Shown: positions 13,206 through 27,429, counted from the first letter of the stretch. The stretch is 64,000 nt of DNA from Parietaria judaica (GCA_954871525.1 OX940860.1:26568001-26632000); one strand, 5' to 3'. The notes: generated from the sequence alone by a model not told the origin. Program-made: numbers and translations.

Positions 13206-15133
13206 AGAGCATACTCTACTCTCTTCTGTTAATTTCTCTCTCCGAAAAGCACCATTGAAGCATGATCAAGATCCGCCATTAACGGAGCTTTTCAGAGAAG
13301 AAATTAACAGGAGATAGTAGAGTAGAGAGAGCCACATAATGCTGAGAATGTTCTACGTGATTGTTTTCACACTGGTTCTAATATAATTATTCACTATATA
13401 TATATTCATTTTTGTTTCCTTTTTAATAAGTAAGTGGTTATATACATATTACGTAAATTATAGAATAGTCTAATAAATTAATAAATACGACTGTATATAA
13501 TATAATTATTCATTATTTTAATATATCATATATATATATGCATTTTTGTTTCCTTTTTAATAATTAAGTAGTTATATAATCATAGAATAGTCTAATAAAT
13601 CAATAAATACGACTGTATATAATATAATTATTCAGTATTTTAATATATACATATATATGCATTTTTGTTTCCTTTTTTAAGTAAGTAGTTAAACATATTT
13701 CACGTAAATCACGCCCACGGTAGAGTAATAACTAATAAGTCAATATATACGATTGTATATAGTGTTTTTATTTATTTATAATATATATAAACAGTTTAGA
13801 GTTTATTAATCTCTATATATTACTTTTAATTCTCCACGGTCTAGTGGCTGGCCTTTCATTATCCTGATAAGATTCATTTTTTTGTGGATAAAGTTTCTAG
13901 AAAATATTTTATTTTTTTGATTAAACAAATTGAATTTGCCGAGTGAAAAATTAAGAAAAACAGTTTTCAGAAGACGGTTTAAACACACCGAAGAAAGATA
14001 CAAGAATTGAATCATAACCAATTATGAAAGTTAATTATAAATTACAATTAATTAGAGCATAATAAATAATTCAATATTAATTTAACGGCAGTATTTCTAC
14101 CAATTAGATAATTATGTGTCCACTTGAATTAAAGGGGAATTAGTGGCAAAATATCTATATGCACAAAAACAGTGATTTATACTCACAATATTTTTTGTGG
14201 CACAAATTCTCAATGATCGAAAAATGTTTGACAAAAATATCTATATATACAAACACGGTTGACTTATATTCCCGATCTTTGTTTTTAGTGTAAAAAATTG
14301 CTTTTAGAACAAAGATTCGGAAAAATAATTAAGTTAATCAGCTCCGTTAGTTCTACTTTAATGTTCCATGGTAATATTTTATTTTACCATGTGGCAACAA
14401 ACTTAAACGTACGTCGAACATTTTTTTAAAAGATTTAATATATCTTCATATATTTATTTTATCAACATTTATTATCATTCTTGAATTAAATTTTGGATTT
14501 TAAAAGAGAAGATATCGACATAAACTCTAAAATAAAAGTTACAATCATATTCCTAACTTAAAAAAAACAACTAAAATACCTGAAGTGTTTAAAATAAGAT
14601 TACTCAATTAATGTCGTCGTGTCAAACGTCAAGTACGGCTATAATGAAGCCACTTAACGTCATGACATTTAATTAACGGCGTCAATTACGGAAAAAAAAA
14701 CTCATTTAAATACTGTATTTTTATCATTGCTTTATAGTTTTGAGAATATGCTTGTAATTTTTTTTATTTATTTTTTTATGACTTAGGGGTAGTTATGTTT
14801 CTAGTAATAAAGAAGAAAAATAACCAAATATGATGATAATAAAGTGAAGCAACGAAGAACATCACGGCATGCTAACAGAGATGAAACATGAACAAATCTT
14901 TAATTCGGAATTAGTGCAACCAATAAAATTAGAAATACAAGTTATCGTTTTCCATACAAGCTGAAGCTACCTAATAATGAAAAGATTAGAAACCTCAATA
15001 ATGAAAATCAAGAACATTCTAAAAAAATAGAAAAAGAATAAACATCTTATTAAACTAAAATCGGATTTTCTAAAATCAAGTTGCGAGATACATAAGAAGA
15101 ACTCCAAAACCAAAACGAAAACACATGAGGAAT
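13206..15133 (+). repeat. array unit R6 (type B-like)
   Basis: 1928 bp. It carries the type B markers CTACTTTAATGTT and TTTCTAGTAATAAAG but GAAACCTCAATAA in place of the type B form. Confidence 0.93.
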
Positions 15134-17054
15134 AGAGCATACTCTACTCTCTTCTGTTAATTTCTCTCTCCGAAAAGCACCATTGAAGCATGATCAAGAT
15201 CCGCCATTAACGGAGCTTTTCAGAGAAGAAATTAACAGGAGATAGTAGAGTAGAGAGAGCCACATAATGCTGAGAATGTTCTACGTGATTGTTTTCACAC
15301 TGGTTCTAATATAATTATTCACTATATATATATTCATTTTTGTTTCCTTTTTAATAAGTAAGTAGTTATATACATATTACGTAAATCATAGAATAGTCTA
15401 ATAAATTAATAAATACGACTGTATATAATATAATTATTCATTATTTTAATATATCATATATATATATGCATTTTTGTTTCCTTTTTAATAATTAAGTAGT
15501 TATATAATCATAGAATAGTCTAATAAATCAATAAATACGACTGTATATAATATAATTATTCAGTATTTTAATATATACATATATATGCATTTTTGTTTCC
15601 TTTTTTAAGTAAGTAGTTAAACATATTTCACGTAAATCACGCCCACGGTAGAGTAATAACTAATAAGTCAATATATACGATTGTATATAGTGTTTTTATT
15701 TATTTATAATATATATAAACAGTTTAGAGTTTATTTATCTCTATATATTACTTTTAATTCTCCACGGTCTAGTGGCTGGCCTTTCATTATCCTGATAAGA
15801 TTCATTTTTTTGTGGATAAAGTTTCTAGAAAATATTTTATTTTTATGATTAAACAAATTGAATTTGCCGAGTGAAAAATTAAGAAAAACAGTTTTCAGAA
15901 GACGGTTTAAACACACCGAAGAAAGATACAAGAATTGAATCATAACCAATTATGAAAGTTAATTATAAATTACAATTAATTAGAGCATAATAAATAATTC
16001 AATATTAATTTAACGGCAGTATTTCTACCAATTAGATAATTATGTGTCCACTTGAATTAAAGGGGAATTAGTGGCAAAATATCTATATGCACAAAAACAG
16101 TGATTTATACTCACAATATTTTTTGTGGCACAAATTCTCAATGATCGAAAAAAGTTTGACAAAAATATCTATATATACAAACACTGTTGACTTATATTCC
16201 CGATCTTTGTTTTTATTGTAAAACATTGCTTTTAGAACAAAGATTCGGAAAAATAATTAAGTTAGTCAGCTCCGTTAGTTCTACTGTGATGTTCCATGGT
16301 AGTATTTTATTTGACCATGTGTCACAACTTAAACGTACGTCGAACATTTTTTTTAAAGATTTAATATATTTATTTTATCAACATTTATTATCATTCTTGA
16401 ATTAAATTTTGGATTTTAATAGAGAAGATATCGACATAAACTCTAAAATAAAAGTTACAATCATATTCCTAACTTAAAAAAAAAACAACTAAAATACCTG
16501 AAGTGTTTAAAATAAGATTACTCAATTAATGTCGTCGTGTCAAACGTCAAGTACGGCTATAATGAAGCCACTTAACGTCATGACATTTAATTAACGGCGT
16601 CAATTACGGAAAAAAAAACTCATTTAAAAACTGTATTTTTATCATTGCTTTATAGTTTTGAGAATATGCTTGTAATTTTTTTTTTTTTTTTTTTTATGAC
16701 TTAGGGGTAGTTATGTTTCTGGTAATAAAGAAGAAAAATAACCAAATATGATGATGATAATAAAGTGAAGCCACGAAGAACATCACGGCATGCTAACAGA
16801 GATGAAACGTGAACAAATCTTTAATTCGGAATTAGTGCAACCAATAAAATTAGAAATAAAAGTTATCGTTTTCCATACAAGCTGAAGCTACCTAATAATG
16901 AAAAGATTAGAAACCTCAATAATGAAAATCAAGAACATTCTAAAAAAATAGAAAAAGAATAAACATCTTATTAAACTAAAATCGGATTTTCTAAAATCAA
17001 GTTGCGAGATACATAAGAAGAACTCCAAAACCAAAACGAAAACACATGAGGAAT
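15134..17054 (+). repeat. array unit R7 (type A)
   Basis: 1921 bp. Carries the R3 marker TATTGTAAAACATTGC near 16215, and the plus-strand ORF at 16187-16405 is identical in protein to R3's. Confidence 0.93.
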
Positions 17055-18976
17055 AGAGCATACTCTACTCTCTTCTGTTAATTTCTCTCTCCGAAAAGCA
17101 CCATTGAAGCATGATCAAGATCCGCCATTAACGGAGCTTTTCAGAGAAGAAATTAACAGGAGATAGTAGAGTAGAGAGAGCCACATAATGCTGAGAAAGT
17201 TCTACGTGATTGTTTTCATACTGGTTCTAATATAATTATTCACTAATGCATTTTTGTTTCCTTTTTAATAAGTAAGTGGTTATATACATATTACGTAAAT
17301 CATAGAATAGTCTAATAAATTAATAAATACGACTGTATATAATATAATTATTCATTATTTTAATATATCATATATATATATGCATTTTTGTTTCCTTTTT
17401 AATAATTAAGTAGTTATATAATCATAGAATAGTCTAATAAATCAATAAATACGACTGTATATAATATAATTATTCAGTATTTTAATATATACATATATAT
17501 GCATTTTTGTTTCCTTTTTTAAGTAAGTAGTTAAACATATTTCACGTAAATCACGCCCACGGTAGAGTAATAACTAATAAGTCAATATATACGATTGTAT
17601 ATAGTGTTTTTATTTATTTATAATATATATAAACAGTTTAGAGTTTATTTATCTCTATATATTACTTTTAATTCTCCACGGTCTAGTGGCTGGCCTTTCA
17701 TTATCCTGATAAGATTCATTTTTTTGTGGATAAAGTTTCTAGAAAATATTTTATTTTTTTGATTAAACAAATTGAATTTGCCGAGTGAAAAATTAAGAAA
17801 AACAGTTTTCAGAAGACGGTTTAAACACACCGAAGAAAGATACAAGAATTGAATCATAACCAATTATGAAAGTTTATTATAAATTACAATTAATTAGAGC
17901 ATAATAAATAATTCAATATTAATTTAACGGCAGTATTTCTACCAATTAGATAATTATGTGTCCACTTGAATTAAAGGGGAATTAGTGGCAAAATATCTAT
18001 ATGCACAAAAACAGTGATTTATACTCACAATATTTTTTGTGGCACAAATTCTCAATGATCGAAAAATGTTTGACAAAAATATCTATATATACAAACACGG
18101 TTGACTTATATTCCCGATCTTTGTTTTTAGTGTAAAAAATTGCTTTTAGAACAAAGATTCGGAAAAATAATTAAGTTAATCAGCTCCGTTAGTTCTACTT
18201 TAATGTTCCATGGTAGTATTTTATTTGACCATGTGGCAACAAACTTAAACGTACTTCGAACATTTTTTTAAAAGATTTAATATATCTTCATATATTTATT
18301 TTATCAACATTTATTATCATTCTTGAATTAAATTTTGGATTTTAAAAGAGAAGATATCGACATAAACTCTAAAATAAAAGTTACAATCATATTCCTAACT
18401 TAAAAAAAACAACTAAAATACCTGAAGTGTTTAAAATAAGATTACTCAATTAATGTCGTCGTGTCAAACGTCAAGTACGGCTATAATGAAGCCACTTAAC
18501 GTCATGACATTTAATTAACGGCGTCAATTACGGAAAAAAAAAACTCATTTAAATACTGTATTTTTATCATTGCTTTATAGTTTTGAGAATATGCTTGTAA
18601 TTTTTTTTATTTATTTTTTTATGACTTAGGGGTAGTTATGTTTCTAGTAATAAAGAAGAAAAATAACCAAATATGATGATAATAAAGTGAAGCAACGAAG
18701 AACATCACGGCATGCTAACAGAGATGAAACATGAACAAATCTTTAATTCGGAATTAGTGCAACCAATAAAATTAGAAATACAAGTTATCGTTTTCCATAC
18801 AAGCTGAAGCTACCTAATAATGAAAAGATTAGAAACCTGAATAATGAAAATCAAGAACATTCTAAAAAAATAGAAAAAGAATAAACATCTTATTAAACTA
18901 AAATCGGATTTTCTAAAATCAAGTTGCGAGATACATAAGAAGAACTCCAAAACCAAAACGAAAACACATGAGGAAT
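17055..18976 (+). repeat. array unit R8 (type B)
   Basis: 1922 bp. Shares the R4 markers. It also has the GAGAAAGTT plus CACTAATGCA form near 17196, as in R3. Confidence 0.93.
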
Positions 18977-20911
18977 AGAGCATACTCTACTCTCTTCTGT
19001 TAATTTCTCTCTCCGAAAAGCACATTGAAGCATGATCAAGATCCGCCATTAACGGAGCTTTTCAGAGAAGAAATTAACAGGAGATAGTAGAGTAGAGAGA
19101 GCCACATAATGCTGAGAATGTTCTACGTGATTGTTTTCACACTGGTTCTAATATAATTATTCACTATATATATATTCATTTTTGTTTCCTTTTTAATAAG
19201 TAAGTAGTTATATACATATTACGTAAATCATAGAATAGTCTAATAAATTAATAAATACGACTGTATATAATATAATTATTCATTATTTTAATATATCATA
19301 TATATATATGCATTTTTGTTTCCTTTTTAATAATTAAGTAGTTATATAATCATAGAATAGTCTAATAAATCAATAAATACGACTGTATATAATATAATTA
19401 TTCAGTATTTTAATATATACATATATATGCATTTTTGTTTCCTTTTTTAAGTAAGTAGTTAAACATATTTCACGTAAATCACGCCCACGGTAGAGTAATA
19501 ACTAATAAGTCAATATATACGATTGTATATAGTGTTTTTATTTATTTATAATATATATAAACAGTTTAGAGTTTATTTATCTCTATATATTACTTTTAAT
19601 TCTCCACGGTCTAGTGGCTGGCCTTTCATTATCCTGATAAGATTCATTTTTTTGTGGATAAAGTTTCTAGAAAATATTTTATTTTTATGATTAAACAAAT
19701 TGAATTTGCCGAGTGAAAAATTAAGAAAAACAGTTTTCAGAAGACGGTTTAAACACACCGAAGAAAGATACAAGAATTGAATCATAACCAATTATGAAAG
19801 TTAATTATAATTTACAATTAATTAGAGCATAATAAATAATTCAATATTAATTTAACGGCAGTATTTCTACCAATTAGATAATTATGTTTCCACTTGAATT
19901 AAAGGCGAATTAGTGGCAAAATATCTATATGCACAAAAACAGTGATTTATACTCACAATATTTTTTGTGGCACAAATTCTCAATGATCGAAAAATGTTTG
20001 ACAAAAATATCTATATATACAAACACTGTTGACTTATATTCCCGATCTTTGTTTTTAGTGTAAAAAATTTCTTTTAGAACAAAGATTCGGAAAAATAATT
20101 AAGTTAATCAGCTCCGTTAGTTCTACACTACTTTGATGTTCCATGGTAGTATTTTATTTGACCACGTGGCAACAAACTTAAACGTACGTCGAACATTTTT
20201 TTTAAAGATTTAATATATCTTCATATATTTATTTTATCAACATTTATTATCATTCTTGAATTAAATTTTGGATTTTAAAAGAGAAGATATCGACATAAAC
20301 TCTAAAATAAAAGTTACAATCATATTCCTAACTTAAAAAAAAAAAAACTAAAATACCTGAAATGTTTAAAATAAGATTACTCAATTAATGTCGTCGTGTC
20401 AAACGTCAAGTACGGTTATAATGAAGCCACTTAACGTCATGACATTTAATTAACGGCGTCAATTACGGAAAAAAAAACTCATTTAAAAACTGTATTTTTA
20501 TCATTGCTTTATACTTTTGAGAATATGCTTGTAATTTTTTTTATTTTTTTTTATGACTTAGGGGTAGTTATGTTTCTGGTAATAAAGAAGAAAAATAACC
20601 AAATATGATGATGATAATAAAGTGAAGCCACGAAGAACATCACGGCATGCTAACAGAGATGAAACGTGAACAAATCTTTAATTCGGAATTAGTGCAACCA
20701 ATAAAATTAGAAATAAAAGTTATCGTTTTCCATACAAGCTGAAGCTACCTAATAATGAAAAGATTAGAAACCTCAATAATGAAAATCAAGAACATTCTAA
20801 AAAAATAGAAAAAGAATAAACATCTTATTAAACTAAAATCGGATTTTCTAAAATCAAGTTGCGAGATACATAAGAAGAACTCCAAAACCAAAACGAAAAC
20901 ACATGAGGAAT
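18977..20911 (+). repeat. array unit R9 (type C)
   Basis: 1935 bp. Shares the R5 markers, and has a private ACTA duplication near 20126 (CTACACTACTTTG). Confidence 0.93.
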
Positions 20912-22843
20912 AGAGCATACTCTACTCTCTTCTGTTAATTTCTCTCTCCGAAAAGCACCATTGAAGCATGATCAAGATCCGCCATTAACGGAGCTTTTCA
21001 GAGAAGAAATTAACAGGAGATAGTAGAGTAGAGAGAGCCACATAATGCTGAGAATGTTCTACGTGATTGTTTTCACACTGGTTCTAATATAATTATTCAC
21101 TATATATATATTCATTTTTGTTTCCTTTTTAATAAGTAAGTGGTTATATACATATTACGTAAATCATAGAATAGTCTAATAAATTAATAAATACGACTGT
21201 ATATAATATAATTATTCATTATTTTAATATATCATATATATATATGCATTTTTGTTTCCTTTTTAATAATTAAGTAGTTATATAATCATAGAATAGTCTA
21301 ATAAATCAATAAATACGACTGTATATAATATAATTATTCAGTATTTTAATATATACATATATATGCATTTTTGTTTCCTTTTTTAAGTAAGTAGTTAAAC
21401 ATATTTCACGTAAATCACGCCCACGGTAGAGTAATAACTAATAAGTCAATATATACAATTGTATATAGTGTTTTTATTTATTTATAATATATATAAACAG
21501 TTTAGAGTTTATTTATCTCTATATATTACTTTTAATTCTCCACGGTCTAGTGGCTGGCCTTTCATTATCCTGATAAGATTCATTTTTTTGTGGATAAAGT
21601 TTCTAGAAAATATTTTATTTTTATGATTAAACAAATTGAATTTGCCGAGTGAAAAATTAAGAAAAACAGTTTTCAGAAGACGGTTTAAACACACCGAAGA
21701 AAGATACAAGAATTGAATCATAACCAATTATGAAAGTTAATTATAAATTACAATTAATTAGAGCGTAATAAATAATTCAATATTAATTTAACGGCAGTAT
21801 TTCTACCAATTAGATAATTATGTGTCCACTTGATATAAAGGGGAATTAGTGGCAAAATATCTATATGCACAAAAACAGTGATTTATACTCACAATATTTT
21901 TTGTGGCACAAATTCTCAATGATCGAAAAATGTTTGACAAAAATATCTATATATACAAACACGGTTGACTTATATTCCCGATCTTTGTTTTTAGTGTAAA
22001 AAATTGCTTTTAGAACAAAGATTCGGAAAAATAATTAAGTTAATCAGCTCCGTTAGTTCTACTTTAATGTTCCATGGTAGTATTTTATTTGACCATGTGG
22101 CAACAAACTTAAACGTACGTCGAACATTTTTTTTTAAGATTTAATATATCTTCATATATTTATTTTATCAACATTTATTATCATTCTTGAATTAAATTTT
22201 GGATTTTAAAAGAGAAGATATCGACATAAACTCTAAAATAAAAGTTACAATCATATTCCTAACTTAAAAAAAACAACTAAAATACCTGAAGTGTTTAAAA
22301 TAAGATTACTCAATTAATGTCGTCGTGTCAAACGTCAAGTACGGCTATAATGAAGCCACTTAACGTCATGACATTTAATTAACGGCGTCAATTACGGAAA
22401 AAAAAAAAAACTCATTTAAAAACTGTATTTTTATCATTGCTTTATACTTTTGAGAATATGCTTGTAATTTTTTTTTTTTTTTTTATGACTTAGGCGTAGT
22501 TATGTTTCTGGTAATAAAGAAGAAAAATAACCAAATATGATGATGATAATAAAGTGAAGCAACGAAGAACATCACGGCATGCTAACAGAGATGAAACGTG
22601 AACAAATCTTTAATTCGGAATTAGTGCAACCAATAAAATTAGAAATACAAGTTATCGTTTTCCATACAAGCTGAAGCTACCTAATAATGAAAAGATTAGA
22701 AACCTCAATAATGAAAATCAAGAACATTCTAAAAAAATAGAAAAAGAATAAACATCTTATTAAACTAAAATCGGATTTTCTAAAATCAAGTTGCGAGATA
22801 CATAAGAAGAACTCCAAAACCAAAACGAAAACACATGAGGAAT
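20912..22843 (+). repeat. array unit R10 (hybrid of B and other types)
   Basis: 1932 bp. It has CTACTTTAATGTT (type B) near 22062 but TTTCTGGTAATAAAG further on. This mosaic is expected if an exchange fell inside the unit. Confidence 0.9.
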
Positions 22844-24761
22844 AGAGCATACTCTACTCTCTTCTGTTAATTTCTCTCTCCGAAAAGCACCATTGAAGCA
22901 TGATCAAGATCCGCCATTAACGGAGCTTTTCAGAGAAGAAATTAACAGGAGATAGTAGAGTAGAGAGAGCCACATAATGCTGAGAAAGTTCTACGTGATT
23001 GTTTTCATACTGGTTCTAATATAATTATTCACTATATATATATTCATTTTTGTTTCCTTTTTAATAAGTAAGTGGTTATATACATATTACGTAAATCATA
23101 GAATAGTCTAATAAATTAATAAATACGACTGTATATAATATAATTATTCATTATTTTAATATATCATATATATATATGCATTTTTGTTTCCTTTTTAATA
23201 ATTAAGTATTTATATAATCATAGAATAGTCTAATAAATCAATAAATACGACTGTATATAATATAATTATTCAGTATTTTAATATATACATATATATGCAT
23301 TTTTGTTTCCTTTTTTAAGTAAGTAGTTAAACATATTTCACGTAAATCACGCCCACGGTAGAGTAATAACTAATAAGTCAATATATACGATTGTATATAG
23401 TGTTTTTATTTATTTATTATATATATAAACAGTTTAGAGTTTATTTATCTCTATATATTACTTTTAATTCTCCACGGTCTAGTGGCTGGCCTTTCATTAT
23501 CCTGATAAGATTCATTTTTTTGTGGATAAAGTTTCTAGAAAATATTTTATTTTTATGATTAAATAAATTGAATTTGCCGAGTGAAAAATTAAGAAAAACA
23601 GTTTTCAGAAGACGGTTTAAACACACCGAAGAAAGATACAAGAATTGAATCATAACCAATTATGAAAGTTAATTATAAATTACAATTAATTAGAGCATAA
23701 TAAATAATTCAATATTAATTTAACGGCAGTATTTCTACCAATTAGATAATTATGTGTCCACTTGAATTAAAGGGGAATTAGTGGCAAAATATCTATATGC
23801 ACAAAAACAGTGATTTATACTCACAATATTTTTTGTGGCACAAATTCTCAATGATCGAAAAAAGTTTGACCAAAATATCTATATATACAAACACTGTTGA
23901 CTTATATTCCCGATCTTTGTTTTTAGTGTAAAAAATTGCTTTTAGAACAAAGATTCGGAAAAATAATTAAGTTAATCAGCTCCGTTAGTTCTACTTTGAT
24001 GTTCCATGGTAGTATTTTATTTGACCATGTGGCAACAAACTTAAACGTACGTCGAACATTTTTTTTAAAGATTTAATATATCTTCATATTTTTATTTTAT
24101 CAACATTTATTATCATTCTTGAATTTAATTTTGGATTTTAAAAGAGAAGATATCGACATAAACTCTAAAATAAAAGTTACAATCATATTCCTAACTTATA
24201 AATAACAACTAAAATACCTGAAGTGTTTAAAATAAGATTACTCAATTAATGTCGTCGTGTCAAACGTCAAGTACAGCTATAATGAAGCCACTTAACATCA
24301 TGACATTTAATAAACGGCGTTAATTGCGAAAAAAAAACTCATTTAAATACTGTATTTTTATCATTGCTTTATAGTTTTGAGAATATGCTTGTAATTTTTT
24401 TATTTTTTTTTATGACTTAGGGTAGTTATGCTTCTGGTAATAAAGAAGAAAAATGACCAAATATGATGATAATAAAGTGAAGCCACGAAGAACATAACGG
24501 CATGCTAACAGAGATGAAACGTGAATAAATCTTTAATTCGGAATTAGTGCAACCAATAAAATTAGAAATACAAGTTATCGTTTTCCATACAAGCTACCTA
24601 ATAATGAAAAGATTAGAAACCTCAATAATGAATATCAAGAACATTCGAAAAAAAATAGAAAAAGAATAATCATCTTATTAAACTAAAATATGAGTTTCTC
24701 AAATCAAGTTGCGAGATACATAAGAAGAACTCCAAAACCAAAACCAAAACACATGAGGAAT
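22844..24761 (+). repeat. array unit R11
   Basis: 1918 bp. Its first part is like the core. Its last part (from about 24180) becomes diverged and resembles the edge copies, lacking the AAGCTGAAGCTACC repeat form. Confidence 0.9.
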
Positions 24762-26817
24762 AGAGCATACTCTACTCTCTTCTGTTAATTTCTCTCTCCG
24801 AAAAGCACCATTGAAGCATGATCAAGATCCGCCATTAACGGAACTTTTCAGAGAAGAAATTAACAGGAGATAGAAGAGTAGAGAGAGTCATATAATGATG
24901 AGAATGTTCTACGTGATTGTTTTCATATTGGTTCTAATATAATTATTCACTATATATATGCACTTTTGTTTCCTTTTTAATAAGTAAGTAGTTATATACA
25001 TAATACGTAAATCATAGAATAGTCTAATATATTAATAAATACGACTGTATATAATATAATTATTCATTATTTTAATATATCATATATATATATATATGCA
25101 TTTTTGTTTCCTTTTTAATAATTAAGTAGTTATATTACGTAAATCATAGAATAGTCTAATAAATAAATAAATACGACTGTATATAATATAATATAATTAT
25201 TCATTATTTTAATATATCATATATATATGCTTTTTTTTCCTTTTTAATAATTAAGTAGTTGTATACATATTATGTAAATCATAGAATAGTCTAATAAATC
25301 AATAAATACGACTGTATATAATATAATTATTCATTATTTTAATATATATATGCATTTTTGTTTCCTTATTTAAGTAAGTAGTTAAACATATTTCACGTAA
25401 ATCACGCCCACGGTGAGTAATAACTAATAAGTAAATATATACGATTGTATATAGTGTTTTTTTTTTTTTATAAAATATATAAACTGTTTAGAGTTTATTT
25501 ATCTCTATATATTACTTTTAATTCTCCACGGTCTAGTGGCTTGCCTTTTATTATCCTGATAAGATTCAATTTTTGGTGGATAAAGTTTTTAGAAAATAGT
25601 TTATTTTTATGATTAAACAAATTGAATTTGCAGAGTGAAAAATTAAGAAAAACAGTTTTCAGAAGACGGTTTATTTATACACACCGAAGAAAGATACAAG
25701 AATTGAATCATAATCAATTATGAAAGTTAATTATAAATTACAATTAATTAGAGCATAATAAATAATTCAATATTAATTTAACGGCAGTATTTCTACCAAT
25801 TAGATAATTATGTGTCCACTTGAATTAAAGGGAAATTAGTGGCAAAATATCTATATGCACAAAAACAGTGATTTATACTCACAATATTTTTTGCGGCACA
25901 AATTCTCAATGATCGAAAAAAGTTAGACAAAAATATCTATATATACAAACACTGTTGACTTATATTCCCGATCTTTGTTTTTATTGTAAAAAATTGCTTT
26001 TAGAACAAAGATTCGGAAAAATAATTAAGTTAGTCAGCTCCGTTAGTTCTACTGTGATGTTCCATGGTAGTATTTTATTTGACCATAAGGCAACAAACTT
26101 AAACGTACGTCGAACATTTTTTTTTTAAGATTTAATATATCTTCATATATTTATTGTATCAACATTTATTATCTTGAATTTAATTTTTGATTTTAAAAGA
26201 GAAGATGTCGACATAAACTCTAAAATAAAAGTTACAATCATATTCCTAACTTAAAAATAACAACTAAAGTACCTGAAGTGTTTAAAATAAGATTACCCAA
26301 TTAATGTCGTCGTGTCAAACGTCAAGTACGGCTATAATGAAGCCATTTAACGTCATGACATTTAATTAACGGCGTTAATTGCGGAAAAAAAAAAACTCAT
26401 TTAAATATGTATTTCCATCATTGCTTTATAGTTTTGAGAATATGCTTGTAATTTTTTTTTTTTTTTTTTATGACTTATAGTTATGCCTCTGGTAATAAAG
26501 AAGAAAAATAACCAAATATGATGATAATAAAGTGAAGCCACGAAGAACATCACGCATGCTAACAGAGATGAAACGTGAACATATCTTTAATTCGGAATTA
26601 GTGCAACCAATAAAATTAGAAATACAAGTTATCGCATTCCATACAAGCTACCTAATAATGAAAAGATTAGAAACCTCAATAATGAAAATCAAGAACATTC
26701 TAAAAAATTAATAAAAAAAGAATAAACATCTTATTAAACTAAAATCTGAGTTTCTCAAATCAAGTTGCGAGATACATAAGAAGAACTGCAAAACCAAGAC
26801 GAAAACACATGAGGAAT
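24762..26817 (+). repeat. array unit R12 (expanded edge copy)
   Basis: 2056 bp. The excess of about 120 bp comes from one extra copy of the internal AT-rich sub-repeat at about 24950-25380. Point differences from the core are more frequent. Confidence 0.88.
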
Positions 26818-27317
26818 AGAGCATACTCTACTCTCTTCTGTTAATTTCTCTCTCCGAAAAGCACCATTGAAGCATGATCAAGATCCGCCATTAACGGAGC
26901 TTTTCAGAGAAGAGATTAACAGGAGATAGTAAAGTAGAGAGAGCCACATAATGCTGAGAATGTTCGTACGTGATTGTTTTCATACTATTTCTAATATAAT
27001 TATTCACTATATATATATGCATTTTTGTTTCTTTTTTATAAGTAAGTAGTAACACATATTACGTAAAATTAGAATAGTTAATTATTCACTATATATATGC
27101 ATTAGAATAGTTATAACTAATAAATCAATAAATACGATTGTTTGTGATATAATATTCATTATTTAATATATACATATATATGCGTTGTATGCATTATTGT
27201 TTCCTTTTTTTTTTTTTTTTTTGAAAGAGTTTTTGTCTCCTTTTTAATAAGTAAGTAGTCATATTTCACGTAAATCACGGTATAGTAATAACTAAAAATT
27301 CAATAAATAAGATTGTA
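26818..27317 (+). repeat. array unit R13, partial
   Basis: The unit is complete through the hairpin and the sub-repeats, then stops after the TTTCACGTAAATCACGG box. A 16-base T run at about 27207-27222 interrupts it. Confidence 0.8.
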
Positions 27318-27392
27318 TCTTTCTAGACCGTGGAGAACTAAAAGTAAAATTTAGAGAGATTAAAATAGACTGTTTATATATATATATATTAA
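27318..27392 (-). repeat. inverted fragment of the array unit
   Basis: Read on the minus strand, this gives a TATATA run, AAACAG, then TTTAATCTCTCTAAATTTTAC and CTCCACGGTCTAGA. This is the same order as in the units (for example 7990-8054) but inverted. It abuts the last plus-oriented partial unit. Confidence 0.7.
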
Positions 27393-27429
27393 AAAATAAC
27401 TCTACATACAAATTAATATTACTATTTTT

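Larger units (their letters stand above)
3400..27317 (+). repeat. tandem array of ~1.93 kb units (12 full, 2 partial)
   Basis: The box AGAGCATACTCTACTC starts at 3576, 5483, 7421, 9341, 11269, 13206, 15134, 17055, 18977, 20912, 22844, 24762 and 26818. This gives 12 periods of 1907-1938 bp, the last being 2056 bp. Between boxes the order of landmarks is the same in every unit. Units from about 7.4 to 24 kb are nearly identical; the first two and the last are visibly more diverged. No protein family was recognised in either strand. Each unit holds AT-rich sub-repeats of about 120-130 bp (TATGCATTTTTGTTTCC boxes), a hairpin of about 113 nt, and homopolymer runs that vary in length between copies. 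It behaves like a satellite, or a locus expanded by unequal exchange. Confidence 0.95.

Noticed and set aside
6542..16405. Plus-strand ORF starting MTYIPDLCFYCK in R2, R3 and R7
   Set aside because: The other units have an early TAG at the same place, and the ORF spans a small palindrome (GATCTTTGTTTTT..AACAAAGATTCGG). It is treated as chance.
8012..23659. A 72-codon minus-strand ORF present in nine array units (R3-R11)
   Set aside because: It has no recognisable domain and no neighbouring promoter signs. It is broken in the diverged units R2 and R12. Its near identity follows from the near identity of the whole unit, and substitutions show no codon-position bias by eye.
3400..27317. CRISPR-like or phage-like repeat array
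   Set aside because: Units are about 1.9 kb without short spacers, and the context is a plant nuclear genome.
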